Positions 26,197 to 36,572 are shown, counted from the stretch's first letter. The stretch is DNA of 64,000 nucleotides from Palleronia sediminis (GCF_004358695.1 NZ_SNAA01000002.1:1-64000), one strand, 5' to 3'. Notes: generated by a model not told the origin, from the letters alone. Translations and numbers: made by a program.

Positions 26197-27824
26197 TGGG
26201 CGCCCGCCTTGGATTTCGGCGGGGCACGCGACCCGTGCGGGTCGGATCGGCGCGGGTGTTCGTCGAATGCGCCGCGATGCTCGACGATTTGCTCGTGGTG
26301 ACGGGCTGGGTCTCGCGCGCGGGCCTGTCGGTCGATCTCTGCCGCGACGGGCGCGCCATCGGGGCGGCACAGCTCAGGATCGACCGCGCTGATGTCCGTA
26401 AGGCGATGGGCGGCGGCGAGGGGTTCGCGCTGGTGGCGCGCAGCGCGGCGCGAACGGGCATGGCGCTTGCGGCGGGCGAGGCGCGCGTTCGGGTCGCCCT
26501 GCCGCCCCCCGGCCCGGCAAGCCCGGCGGCGCTGCGCACGGCCGCGCCGCTTCTGGTGCGCGCCATTCGCGCCGAGGGGTCCGCGGCGCCCTCGCGGTTG
26601 CCTCAGACGCTGCGCGCCCTCCCCGCGATACCCGCCCCGTCGTCCGCGACGATGGCCGAAGGCGCGCTCGACGCGGTGCTCGTCGCGGACGGGGCCGGGT
26701 GCGGCATCGCCTTTGGCTGGGTCATGGACGCGGAGGGCGAGCTTTTCTGGATCGAAACCGATGGCCCGGCGCCGTCGGTGCTGCGGCTCGGCCCGGCGTT
26801 CCGGCTGGTGCGACGCGATGTTGCCGCGGCCGCGATGACGCAGGAGGTCGGGGCGCCGGGTTTCGTTCGTTTCGTCGAAGGCCTCGGCCCCGATACACGG
26901 CTGCGGCTTTGCCGCCTGACGGGCCGTGGCAAGCGTGTCCTGAACGAGATCGCACGCCCCGAGATCCTGCCGCCCGGATTGGCCGCCGCCGCACGGCGCT
27001 TGTCGTCCATGTCCCTGCCGCCGGGGGCGGCGGCCGCGCGCATGGCCCGTGCGGACGGGGCGCTGGTCGCGCGGATCGCGCCCTCGTGCGACGAGGCGCG
27101 TCCGCCCGCCATCCTGCGGGACACGACCGTCGGAGAGCCGCCCGCCGCCCCCGATCTGACGGTGATCGTCTCGCCCGGCCCCGACCCGGCGGTCGCGGCG
27201 GCGCAGATCGTCGCGCTGGCCTCGGACCCCGAGATCACCGGCCGGGCCGAGGTGATCGCGACGATCTGCGACGACGGCCGGGCGGTGCCGCTCGCGCCCG
27301 AGATCGAGCATCTGGCCGCCCTCTGGTCGCTGCCGCTGCGCGTGATCCTGTGCGGTCGCGGGGGCGGGCCGCTCGGCCCCGCGCGGGTGGGCGCGCAACA
27401 GGCGCGGGGGGCGGTGCTGTTGTTTTTCGGTGCGGGCGTGGTCCCCGACCGGCCGGGCTGGGTCGGAGATTTGCGCGCGGCAATGGACGGTGGCGCGGCG
27501 GTGCCGATCCTGACCGGCCCTGAGGGCTGCGCGCGCGCCACCGGCCTGCCGCCCGAGTGGGACGTGCCGCAACCCGCGCGCGCCCCTGCGGGCTGCCTCA
27601 TGGTCGGGCGCGCGGCCTATTTCGCGGCCGGCGGGCTCGACGCCGCCCGGTTCGGTGCCGAGGGCGCGGTGGCCGATCTCTGCGCGCGGCTGACCGCGCG
27701 GGGCAGCGCGCCGCGCGTGGTTCAAGCGGTGCGACTGGTCGCCCTCGGGGCGGGGCGCGGAAATTCGCGCGCGGAATGGTGCGCGGCCGCCGATGCGTGG
27801 CTCATGGCGGGGGGCGCGCCATGA
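26196..27824 (+). CDS. Unrecognised protein, possibly GT-A-like C-terminal half
   Basis: I do not recognise this 542-residue protein as a whole. Residues about 10-100 look like a beta-rich accessory domain (RVFVECAAMLDDLLVVTGWV), as in some capsule glycosyltransferases. From about residue 325 the pattern is faintly GT2-like: DLTVIVSPGPDPAVAAAQIV, then LPLRVILCGRGGGPLG and QARGAVLLFFGAGVVP where an aspartate-rich DXD motif would be expected but is absent, and a late GCLMVGRAAYFAAGGLD. It may therefore be a degenerate, non-catalytic glycosyltransferase or a scaffold. One-base overlap upstream and four-base overlap downstream tie it to the operon. Confidence 0.6.
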   Translation: MGARLGFRRGTRPVRVGSARVFVECAAMLDDLLVVTGWVSRAGLSVDLCRDGRAIGAAQLRIDRADVRKAMGGGEGFALVARSAARTGMALAAGEARVRVALPPPGPASPAALRTAAPLLVRAIRAEGSAAPSRLPQTLRALPAIPAPSSATMAEGALDAVLVADGAGCGIAFGWVMDAEGELFWIETDGPAPSVLRLGPAFRLVRRDVAAAAMTQEVGAPGFVRFVEGLGPDTRLRLCRLTGRGKRVLNEIARPEILPPGLAAAARRLSSMSLPPGAAAARMARADGALVARIAPSCDEARPPAILRDTTVGEPPAAPDLTVIVSPGPDPAVAAAQIVALASDPEITGRAEVIATICDDGRAVPLAPEIEHLAALWSLPLRVILCGRGGGPLGPARVGAQQARGAVLLFFGAGVVPDRPGWVGDLRAAMDGGAAVPILTGPEGCARATGLPPEWDVPQPARAPAGCLMVGRAAYFAAGGLDAARFGAEGAVADLCARLTARGSAPRVVQAVRLVALGAGRGNSRAEWCAAADAWLMAGGAP

Positions 27825-29065
27825 CCGGGCACCGCATCGTCACCCTGTCGAACGGCCATCCCGACCTCGGCGCGGGCGGTAGCGAGGTTGCGGCAAAGGC
27901 ACTGGCCGACGCCTATCGCGACCTGCCGGGGGTGGCGGAGTCGCAGCTTGTCGCGACGCTCGACACGGGGCGGGCGCCCACCGGCGCGCTGTCTTCGCAC
28001 GCGCCGGGCGAATGGCTTTGGGACACGGGCATCTCGGACTGGTTCACCCTGCGCCCCGCCCATGCGGCAGAGAACCACGCGACGCTGGCCGCGTTCCTCG
28101 CGCGCGTGCAGCCCGATATCGTGCATCTGCATCACTATGCCCGGCCGGGGCTGGACGTGATCCCGCTGATCCGGCGGGTCGTGCCGGATGCGCATATCAT
28201 CCTGACCCTGCATGAATATCTCGGGATCTGCGCGGCCGACGGGCAGATGGTGACGCGTGGCGAGGGGCGGCTTTGCACGCACGCGGCGCCCGTGATCTGC
28301 GCGCGCTGCTTTCCCGACCGCGATCCGGGGCAGTTCTGGCTGCGCCGCGAATGGATGCTGCGCCATTTCGCGCTGGTCGACAGCTTTGTCGCGCCGTCGG
28401 TCTTTCTGCGCGAGCGCTACGTCGCGTGGGGTCTTTCGCGCGACAGGGTGGCGGTGATCGGGAACGCCATCGCCCCGCCCGCCGCCGCCCGCGCGCCGCG
28501 CCGCGACCCCGACGCAACCCGTTTCGCCTTTTTCGGACGGCTGACCGAGTTGAAGGGGCTCGAGGTCCTGCTGCGCGCGGTCGCGATGCTGCCCCGGCTG
28601 CGCCGCCGCGAGATCTCGGTCGAGATCAACGGCACGGGCCTGGATCGCCAGCCCGCCGCGTTCGCCGCCCGCATCGAGGCGCTTGCCGCGCCGCTCGGGG
28701 CGCAGGGCGTGCTGGACTGGGCCGGCGCCTATGACGCGGCGGGCCTTTCGGCGCGGATGGGGCGCTGCGACTGGGTGTTGGTTCCATCGACATGGTGGGA
28801 AAACGCGCCGATGGTCATCCACGAGGCCTTCGCCCATGGCCGCCCGGTGGTCTGCTCGGATATCGGGGGCATGGCAGAAATGGTGCGCGACGGGGTGGAC
28901 GGTGTCTACGTCCCGGTGGGCAGCGCCCGCGCCTGGGCGGATGCGCTGGACCGGTTGGGCGGCGACCACGCGACATGGGCGCGCCTCGCAGGCGGGATCG
29001 CGCCGCCCCCCGCGCCCGCCGAGATCGCGGCCGCTCATCTCGCGCTGGTCGCGGGGGGGCGCTGA
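27821..29065 (+). CDS. Glycosyltransferase family 4 (GT-B)
   Basis: The 414-residue enzyme shows a complete GT4 pattern: acceptor-side glycine loop HPDLGAGGSEVAAKALADA near residue 14, LHLHHYARPG-like histidines (IVHLHHYARPG), ILTLHEYLGIC, and in the donor half FAFFGRLTELKGLEVLLRAV followed by the E-x7-E motif in STWWENAPMVIHEAFAHG and PVVCSDIGGMAEMV. It should be a retaining enzyme using a nucleotide sugar at the inner face of the membrane. Its ATG overlaps the previous stop by 4 bases. The sugar transferred is unknown. Confidence 0.88.
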   Translation: MTGHRIVTLSNGHPDLGAGGSEVAAKALADAYRDLPGVAESQLVATLDTGRAPTGALSSHAPGEWLWDTGISDWFTLRPAHAAENHATLAAFLARVQPDIVHLHHYARPGLDVIPLIRRVVPDAHIILTLHEYLGICAADGQMVTRGEGRLCTHAAPVICARCFPDRDPGQFWLRREWMLRHFALVDSFVAPSVFLRERYVAWGLSRDRVAVIGNAIAPPAAARAPRRDPDATRFAFFGRLTELKGLEVLLRAVAMLPRLRRREISVEINGTGLDRQPAAFAARIEALAAPLGAQGVLDWAGAYDAAGLSARMGRCDWVLVPSTWWENAPMVIHEAFAHGRPVVCSDIGGMAEMVRDGVDGVYVPVGSARAWADALDRLGGDHATWARLAGGIAPPPAPAEIAAAHLALVAGGR

Positions 29066-30141
29066 TGGCCGATCTGGCGATCCATATGGGCCTGCAAAAG
29101 ACCGCGACGAGCTATGTGCAGGCGCGGATGGCGCACAATCGCGCGGCGCTGGCGCGGCACGGGGTGATCTATCCCCGGATGCGCGGCGATTGGGATCATG
29201 CCTTTCTGCTGACGCCCTGGCGGCGCACCGCCTTTCCGAGATGGCTCTATGCGCCGCATGGCCCCATGGGTCATGTCGAGAGGGTTCTGGCGCGGTTGCG
29301 CGATGCGCCTGGTACGGTCCACCTGAATTGCGAGCTGTTCTTTCTGCTGGCGCGCGACCCCGATGCGCTTGCCGATTTCTGCCGCCGGATCGAGGGGTTC
29401 GGCACGCTGCGCGTCACGCTGGCCCTGCGCACGCAGATCGAATTGTTGCAGGCTATCTACCTACAAGCGGTGCGGGTGCGGCGCGCGCCGCTCGATCCGC
29501 AGCGGTTTCTCGCCCGCTCCATCGAGCGGCGCGAGACGCTCGAGCGGACGCTGGATTTCGGCGATCTCCATGCGCGGCTGACCGATGCGTTCGGCGCCGG
29601 GAACGTGACCGTGGTCGATTACGAGACGTTGCGCACCCATCCCGAGGGACCGTTCGGCTGGTTTCTCGACCGGCTCGGTATCGGCGCGCCCGCCACGGAT
29701 TTTGCCGATGTCCCCGACGCTGCGGCCAACCGCTCGCCCGACCCGCTGGCGGGCGCCGTCATGCGGATCCTCTGGCCGCGCGAGCGGCTGCTGGCCGATC
29801 CTGTGACGCTGCACCGCCTGACGCGGCTGCTGCGCGGGACGCCGCCCCGGCCCACGACCATGTTCACCCGCGCGCTCGAGACCCGTGCGCGCGAGGTGTT
29901 CGACCCGATGAACCGCGCGCTGGTCAAGGCGGTGCGCCGCACCCAGCCCGATTTCGCCTTTGCGATCCCGCCGATGCACGAGGGCACGCTCTACCCCGAG
30001 GATCTGGGCGCCGAGGATTGGGCCGCCATCGCGCGGCTGGCCGCGGGGCGGCGCGCGCCCTCGGCCGCCCGGCTCTGGCTGGGCGATCTGCAAGCCGGTC
30101 TGCCGCCCGCGTGGCGCCGGCCGCGCCCGGCGCGGGGCTAG
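29065..30141 (+). CDS. Sulfotransferase-like protein
   Basis: The 358-residue protein begins with a PAPS-binding-type loop, AIHMGLQKTATSYVQ at residues 5-19, closely resembling the loop of the fusion protein at 23414 and that of the next gene, so the three domains look like paralogues. A 3'-phosphate region is suggested by LRVTLALRTQIELLQAIYLQ near residue 120. Sulfotransferases of this type use PAPS to sulfate carbohydrate or lipid hydroxyls in the cytosol. The gene overlaps the glycosyltransferase gene by 1 base. Acceptor unknown; activity inferred from the motif. Confidence 0.75.
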   Translation: MADLAIHMGLQKTATSYVQARMAHNRAALARHGVIYPRMRGDWDHAFLLTPWRRTAFPRWLYAPHGPMGHVERVLARLRDAPGTVHLNCELFFLLARDPDALADFCRRIEGFGTLRVTLALRTQIELLQAIYLQAVRVRRAPLDPQRFLARSIERRETLERTLDFGDLHARLTDAFGAGNVTVVDYETLRTHPEGPFGWFLDRLGIGAPATDFADVPDAAANRSPDPLAGAVMRILWPRERLLADPVTLHRLTRLLRGTPPRPTTMFTRALETRAREVFDPMNRALVKAVRRTQPDFAFAIPPMHEGTLYPEDLGAEDWAAIARLAAGRRAPSAARLWLGDLQAGLPPAWRRPRPARG

Positions 30142-30145
30142 CGGT

Positions 30146-31144
30146 ATGGAGCGTCTGTGCATCCTGCATATCGGCACCGAAAAGACCGGGACGACCGCGC
30201 TGCAGATGCGGCTGGTCGCGCGGCGCGCGCGCCTTGCACGGCAGGGCCTGCGCTATCCCGAGGCGCTGGGCACGCCCTCGCATCGCGCGCTGGCCGTGGC
30301 CTGCCAGCGGCTCGACCCCGGCGACGATGGCGCGCAGGCGCTCGGCGCGGTGACGGCGCCGGGCCTTGCGCGGTTGCGCGCGACGCTTGCTGAACGGCTT
30401 GGGCAGGAGCTTGACGCATGGGGCGGCTGCGATCGCTGGCTGATCTCGTCCGAGCATCTGCATTCGCGCCTGCGTACAGAGGACGAGGTCGCGCGGGTGC
30501 GCGATCTGCTCGCGCCTCATTTCGACGAGATCGTCGTGGTGCTGCATCTGCGCCCGCAGATCGACATGCTGGTCTCGCTCGCCTCGACGGCGGCGCGCGT
30601 GGGGCAGCGCGTCGATGCGGGTTTCCTGCGTGCGCGGGCAGGGGACGGCCATTACTGCGAATATCTGCGTCTCTGGCGGCTCTGGGCCAACGTGTTCGGG
30701 GCCGCCCGGCTCAAGCTCGTGGCGTTCCGGCGCAGCCCCGATATCGGCGACACGCTCGAGCGGCTGGCCGATGCCGACCTCGCCGCGGGGCCGAAGGAGG
30801 CGGCGCGGATGAACGCATTCCTCGATATCCGGGCGCTGGCGCTGGTCAATGCCGCGGTCGATGCCGGGCGCCCGCTGGGCAGGCGCAGCGAATGGTTCGA
30901 TGCGCTGCGCGTGGTCGAGCAGTTGCGGCCGGGAAGGGGGTTTGCCGCCGAGATCCAGCGCCGCTTCGACGCCGATAACGCGCGGCTCGTGGAATTGTGC
31001 CCCGATCTTGTGCCGGGCGATCTGGACCCCGCGCCGGACGCGTTCCCCGAACGGGGCAATCTGCATCTGCTGGAACGGCGCCAGAGCCTCGCCGCCGCGT
31101 GGCAGGCCATCCGGCCGATCCTGCCCGAAAGGGTCGCGGGATGA
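30146..31144 (+). CDS. Sulfotransferase-like protein
   Basis: The 332-residue protein carries CILHIGTEKTGTTALQMRL at residues 5-23, a good PAPS 5'-phosphosulfate loop. IVVVLHLRPQIDMLVSLAST near residue 135 fits the 3'-phosphate-binding strand and helix. It starts 4 bases after the previous stop and overlaps the next gene by 4 bases. It is the third sulfotransferase-type domain in the operon. The loop also resembles kinase P-loops, but no Walker B partner is evident. Confidence 0.75.
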   Translation: MERLCILHIGTEKTGTTALQMRLVARRARLARQGLRYPEALGTPSHRALAVACQRLDPGDDGAQALGAVTAPGLARLRATLAERLGQELDAWGGCDRWLISSEHLHSRLRTEDEVARVRDLLAPHFDEIVVVLHLRPQIDMLVSLASTAARVGQRVDAGFLRARAGDGHYCEYLRLWRLWANVFGAARLKLVAFRRSPDIGDTLERLADADLAAGPKEAARMNAFLDIRALALVNAAVDAGRPLGRRSEWFDALRVVEQLRPGRGFAAEIQRRFDADNARLVELCPDLVPGDLDPAPDAFPERGNLHLLERRQSLAAAWQAIRPILPERVAG

Positions 31145-33582
31145 CCGGGTTCCTGGCCCGGCTGGGCGATCTGCGCGCGATGTTGGCCGACCGGATCGGC
31201 GCGGCGTGGCTGGTCGTGATGCATTATCATGCCGTTCAGGCCCGTGGCGGGCACGGGCCGATAGAGCTCTGCGACGGTGGCGCGGCACTGGCGCGGATCG
31301 ACCGGATCACGGTCCGCGGCGGGCGAACCCGCATCGACGGCGTGCAGATCGCGCCCGAGATCCGGTTCGCCACCGAGCGCGATCATGCCCTCGTCCGGCG
31401 CGACGACGCGCAGGGGGGCCGGTTCTCCGTCGATATCGAGGGGGCGTTGCGGCTGCGCTGGGCAACGGGCAGATCGGCGCGGATGCACGCGATCCCGCTG
31501 GCCGGTCCGTTCGGGCGGGTCCGCAATGCCTCGCGCACGTCCCGCCGGCTCGCCGCTTTCGCGTGGGGCGCGCGGGCCGACTTGGCCCGCTACGCGCTGC
31601 GGGGCGATCCGGCCGCGGGGCAGCGGCTGGAACACGCGCTGCTGCCGCGACCCGCCCCGTCACCGTTGCGCCGGGTCGAGGCGAGCCTGTTCGAGCCGGC
31701 GCCTCTTCCGCCGCGCGCACCCGTCGATATCGTCCTGCCGGTGCATGACGCCCTGTCCGATCTGCGCCATTGCCTTGCCGCGCTGGCGCCGACCCTTGGG
31801 CCGGGCGACCGGGTGATCGCCATCGACGACGCCTCGACCGATCCCGAGGTGCTCGTGGTCCTGCGCGACTGGGTGGCGCGGGTTCCGGGGGCGGTTTTGC
31901 TGGAAAACGCTACCAATCTCGGCTTCGTGGGCAGCGTGAACCGCGCGCTGGGGATGCGGCGGGGCGACGTGGTTCTGCTCAACTCGGACGCGGTGGTGCC
32001 CGAGGGCTGGCTCGACCGGATCATGGCGCCCTTTGCCGATGGGCCCGATATCGCCAGCGTCACGCCCCTGTCCAACGATGCCGAGATCGGGTCGGTCCCG
32101 GTGATCTGCCGTCCCCGAAGGCTCGCCCCCGGCGAGGCGGCCGCCATCGACGCCACGCTGGCCAATCTGGACTGGCGGCAGACGCTTTCGCCCGCACCGA
32201 CGGGGGTCGGGTTCTGCATGGCGCTGTCGGGGCGATGGCTCGACCGGGCCGGGGCGTTCGATCCGGCTTTCGGCCCCGGATATGGCGAAGAGGTCGATTG
32301 GTGCCGCCGCACCGCCGCGATGGGCGCGGCGCATATCCTGCACGGGGGGCTTTTCGTCGAACATCGCAGCGGGCGATCCTTTGGCGAAGCGCGGCCCGCC
32401 CTCATCGCCGAGGGCAACCGGATGATCGCCCGGCGTTACCCCGGTTACGATCGGATGGTGATGCGGTTCATCGAGGACGATCCCGGCGCGGTGCCGCGTC
32501 TGATCGCCGGAGTCGCTCTGGCCGGTCAGGGGAACGGGCCGCTCGACCTGTTCCTGGCCCATGATTGGGGCGGGGGGGCGAATGACTGGCTGATGGACGA
32601 GGTCCGGGGCGCGGTCGACGCGCGCGGCGCCGCGCTGGTGCTGCGCGCGCAGCCGCGCGAGAACGTGCTGGCGGCCGAGCTCTACAGCGCCGAGGGACGG
32701 GTCGCGGCGCTGGTCCCTCTCGGGGCTCTGAAGGCGCTGCTGGCCCCCGTGGCGCGGCGGTGCGTGGTCTATTCGAGCCTTGTCGGCGCGCATGATCCGC
32801 TGGCCGCCATGCGCGCGTTGCTCGGGGCGATCCACCCCGGCGACCGGGTCGAGGCGGTGTTCCACGATTATTTCCCGCTCTGCCCGAGCTACAACCTGCT
32901 GGGGCATGACGGGCGGTTTTGCGACCTGCCCGCGCCCGCGTCTTGCGAGGCGTGCTATCGCCGCCTTTCCGCGCCCGAATGGGTCGTGCCGAGCAACAAT
33001 GCCGCCTGGCGCGACGGCTGGCACGCGTTCATGTCGCGGGCGGATGCGATCACCGTCTTTGCGCCCTCGGGCAAGCGCCTCGTCACGCGGGTCTGGCCCG
33101 AACTCGCCCCCCGGATCGCGATCCAGCCGCACCGCCTGCTCGCCACGCCCGAGCGCCTATCCCCGCCCGGAGGCGGCGGCACGGTGGTCGGTGTTCTTGG
33201 CAATATCGGCTATCCCAAGGGGGCGGCGGTCATCCGCGATCTCGCTGCCCATAGCGGGCCGGATTTCCGCATCGTGGTCATCGGCAAGCTCGCCCCCGGC
33301 TATTCGGACCCGCGGCTGATCGTGCACGGCCCCTATCTTCGGTCCGAAATCGCCGCGCTGGGCCGCCGATACGGGGTGACATGCTGGCTGATCCCGTCGA
33401 TCTGGCCCGAGACGTTTTCCTTTGCGCTGCACGAGGCCCTGGCTACCGGACTTGAGGTGTTCGGCTACGACATGGGCGGGCAGGGCGACGCGCTGCGGGC
33501 CGCGCCGAACGGGCATGTCGTGGCACCGGGTACGCGGCTCGATCCGTCCACGTTCGACGTCACGCCCGCGCTCAGCCGGTGA
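31141..33582 (+). CDS. Bifunctional glycosyltransferase: GT2 domain followed by GT-B (GT4-like) domain
   Basis: The 813-residue protein has an accessory N-terminal region (residues 1-190), a GT2 domain from about 194 (VDIVLPVHDALSDLRH, IAIDDASTD, LLNSDAVVPEGWLD as the DXD-equivalent, GYGEEVDWCRR as the base-bearing ED motif) and a GT-B domain from about 470 (VVGVLGNIGYPKGAAVIRDL, WPETFSFALHEALATG with the E-x7-E pattern). A CPSYNLLGHDGRFCDL segment with several cysteines lies between. Such two-domain enzymes build two linkages of capsule-type polysaccharides. It is the last gene of the nine-gene series and overlaps convergent Stf0-like gene by 11 bases. Confidence 0.87.
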   Translation: MTGFLARLGDLRAMLADRIGAAWLVVMHYHAVQARGGHGPIELCDGGAALARIDRITVRGGRTRIDGVQIAPEIRFATERDHALVRRDDAQGGRFSVDIEGALRLRWATGRSARMHAIPLAGPFGRVRNASRTSRRLAAFAWGARADLARYALRGDPAAGQRLEHALLPRPAPSPLRRVEASLFEPAPLPPRAPVDIVLPVHDALSDLRHCLAALAPTLGPGDRVIAIDDASTDPEVLVVLRDWVARVPGAVLLENATNLGFVGSVNRALGMRRGDVVLLNSDAVVPEGWLDRIMAPFADGPDIASVTPLSNDAEIGSVPVICRPRRLAPGEAAAIDATLANLDWRQTLSPAPTGVGFCMALSGRWLDRAGAFDPAFGPGYGEEVDWCRRTAAMGAAHILHGGLFVEHRSGRSFGEARPALIAEGNRMIARRYPGYDRMVMRFIEDDPGAVPRLIAGVALAGQGNGPLDLFLAHDWGGGANDWLMDEVRGAVDARGAALVLRAQPRENVLAAELYSAEGRVAALVPLGALKALLAPVARRCVVYSSLVGAHDPLAAMRALLGAIHPGDRVEAVFHDYFPLCPSYNLLGHDGRFCDLPAPASCEACYRRLSAPEWVVPSNNAAWRDGWHAFMSRADAITVFAPSGKRLVTRVWPELAPRIAIQPHRLLATPERLSPPGGGGTVVGVLGNIGYPKGAAVIRDLAAHSGPDFRIVVIGKLAPGYSDPRLIVHGPYLRSEIAALGRRYGVTCWLIPSIWPETFSFALHEALATGLEVFGYDMGGQGDALRAAPNGHVVAPGTRLDPSTFDVTPALSR

Positions 33583-34375
33583 GAAGGTCCAGCCGTGCGC
33601 GCCGGCGCCGCGCGATCCGGGCGACGAGCCGGGGATGGTCCGCGCGAAAGCGGGCGGCATGGGCCGCGTTTTCGGCCCCGCCGATCTTGGCGTGGGACAG
33701 GGGCGCATCGGATGCCGGGCCGAGCGCCACGCCCGCGTGATCCGCGATCCGCGCGGCCAGCGCGGCGGGCGGGACGGCGATGCTACGCTCGTAGCTCAGC
33801 CGCAGCGGCGCGATGCCGAAGCTGTCGAAGAACGCCGCGTCGCGATCCTCGGCCCGCAGGATATGGTCGAGCCAGCGCCGGATCCCGGCCGCGTCATAGG
33901 GAAAGGGCGGCGCGGAGTCGGCATGGGGCTCGACGCTGTGGGCCACGCCCGATCCGACCATCCGCGCCAGCGACACCGCCTGCGCCACGATGTCCTCGCG
34001 GATCAGCCAGACCGATCGCGCCTCGGGAAAGGCCCGGCGGAAGCCGCGCGGACCGCCGAACACGCGGCGCATCTGGTGGGCCGTGATCTCGAAGCCGAGC
34101 GTGCCGCCCACGGCCAGACCGCGCCGTGCGGCGGCGATATAGCCGTCGAGATCGCCCGCGCCGAGCGTCGCTGCGATGGCGGGCATGAAGTTGGGGTTGA
34201 AAAGCTCATGCGCGTGGCCGAGCCGCCCGGTGCGCGCAAGGATCTCGGTCAGGCGCGAACTGCCCGAACGCGGCGTGAAATGGATCGCCAGCACCCGGTC
34301 GCAGGGGGGGCACGCCATCGCGGCGGCAAGCCGCACCGGGTCGGGCACCGGCGGAAACAGTGCCGCGCGGCTCAT
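33572..34375 (-). CDS. Stf0-family sulfotransferase
   Basis: The 267-residue protein matches the Stf0 family, whose Mycobacterium member makes trehalose 2-sulfate from PAPS. The PAPS loop is IHFTPRSGSSRLTEIL near residue 31, with GHAHELFNPNF and LIREDIVAQAVSLARM downstream, and RLSYERS as a late conserved segment. It is convergent with the glycosyltransferase operon and overlaps it by 11 bases, so it is transcribed separately, yet its activity fits the locus. It is of a different subfamily from the three sulfotransferase domains on the other strand. Confidence 0.85.
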   Translation of the reverse strand: MSRAALFPPVPDPVRLAAAMACPPCDRVLAIHFTPRSGSSRLTEILARTGRLGHAHELFNPNFMPAIAATLGAGDLDGYIAAARRGLAVGGTLGFEITAHQMRRVFGGPRGFRRAFPEARSVWLIREDIVAQAVSLARMVGSGVAHSVEPHADSAPPFPYDAAGIRRWLDHILRAEDRDAAFFDSFGIAPLRLSYERSIAVPPAALAARIADHAGVALGPASDAPLSHAKIGGAENAAHAARFRADHPRLVARIARRRRARLDLLTG

Positions 34376-34473
34376 GCGGGCACCCGCCGGCGGGGCATGT
34401 CGGGGCGGGCGAATGGGGCGCGGGGCATGGCGACGTGATAGCCGGGCGCGCGTGCCCTGTCAGCGGGAAAGGT

Positions 34474-34498
34474 CCGGGCGGGGCGCGTCCCCGCCCGG
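34474..34498 (-). terminator. Terminator hairpin after gdhA
   Basis: CCGGGCGGGG (34474-34483), loop CGCGT and CCCCGCCCGG (34489-34498) make a perfect 10 bp stem 7 bases after the gdhA stop codon. On the minus strand it is followed by ACCTTTCCC, a short T stretch. The remaining 98 bases up to the Stf0-like gene hold nothing I recognise. Confidence 0.75.
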
Positions 34499-34505
34499 CG
34501 CCGTT

Positions 34506-35900
<1,395 letters not shown>

Positions 35901-35948
35901 TCACGCAAAGTTCAATAGGTGTGAGCGACCCAATCTTTCGCCCCGGTC

Positions 35949-36572
35949 TCATGCTTCGGGACCTGCGCGGTGAAGCCCCGTTTCGGTCAGGATGACGTCG
36001 AGCGCGATGTCATGCGGCTGCGGCCGGATCGTCGGCATCCTCGCGGCCTCGACCCCGATCCCGATGGTAAACGGGCGCGGATCGAGCGCCGCGAGCGTCC
36101 GGTCGAAATACCCGCCGCCATAGCCGAGCCGGTAGCCCTGCGGATCCCACCCGACGAGGGGGGGCAGCGTGATCTCGGGCGCCATCGCCTCGGCCTCGGG
36201 CGGGGGGACGGGGATGTTCCAGTCGCCGCGCACCATCCGCGTCTCGCGCCGCCAGCGCCGAAAGACCAGCGGGGCGGCCTTGCGCTCGACCAGGGGCAGC
36301 AGCACGAGGGCGCCGGCCGCGTCCAGATCGGACATGAGCGGGCGCAGGTCCGGCTCTCCCTTGATCGGCCAGTAGAACGAGATAGACCGCCCCCGCATGT
36401 CGCCGAACCGCGATGCCAGCAGCCCGCGCAGATGCCCCGCGATTGCGGTCTCAAGATCGCGCCGGGCCTCGACGCCGATCTCGCGGCGCGCGGCCAGATG
36501 CGCGGCCCGCCGCTCCTTGCGCCATGCCGCAACGTCGCGGTCGTCGGGTGACAGTGGCTCCGTCCCGGTCAT
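35949..36572 (-). CDS. 5-formyltetrahydrofolate cyclo-ligase
   Basis: It converts 5-formyl-THF to 5,10-methenyl-THF using ATP. The 207-residue protein has the family features: basic N-terminal WRKERRAAHLAARR, SISFYWPIKGEPDLRP, VPLVERKAAP-like substrate segment (LLPLVERKAAPLVFRRW) and the C-terminal ATP-binding GWDPQGYRLGYGGGYFDRTL. The ATG overlaps the stop of the hemerythrin gene by 4 bases, so it is translated together with two nitric-oxide-type genes, an unusual setting for this folate enzyme. Its frame ends 93 bases before the gdhA start. Confidence 0.93.
   Translation of the reverse strand: MTGTEPLSPDDRDVAAWRKERRAAHLAARREIGVEARRDLETAIAGHLRGLLASRFGDMRGRSISFYWPIKGEPDLRPLMSDLDAAGALVLLPLVERKAAPLVFRRWRRETRMVRGDWNIPVPPPEAEAMAPEITLPPLVGWDPQGYRLGYGGGYFDRTLAALDPRPFTIGIGVEAARMPTIRPQPHDIALDVILTETGLHRAGPEA

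Noticed and set aside
13673-34375. Recent horizontal acquisition of the glycolipid locus
   Set aside because: GC content and codon usage by eye equal that of the flanking core genes, and no integrase, IS or direct repeat borders it. An old acquisition cannot be excluded.
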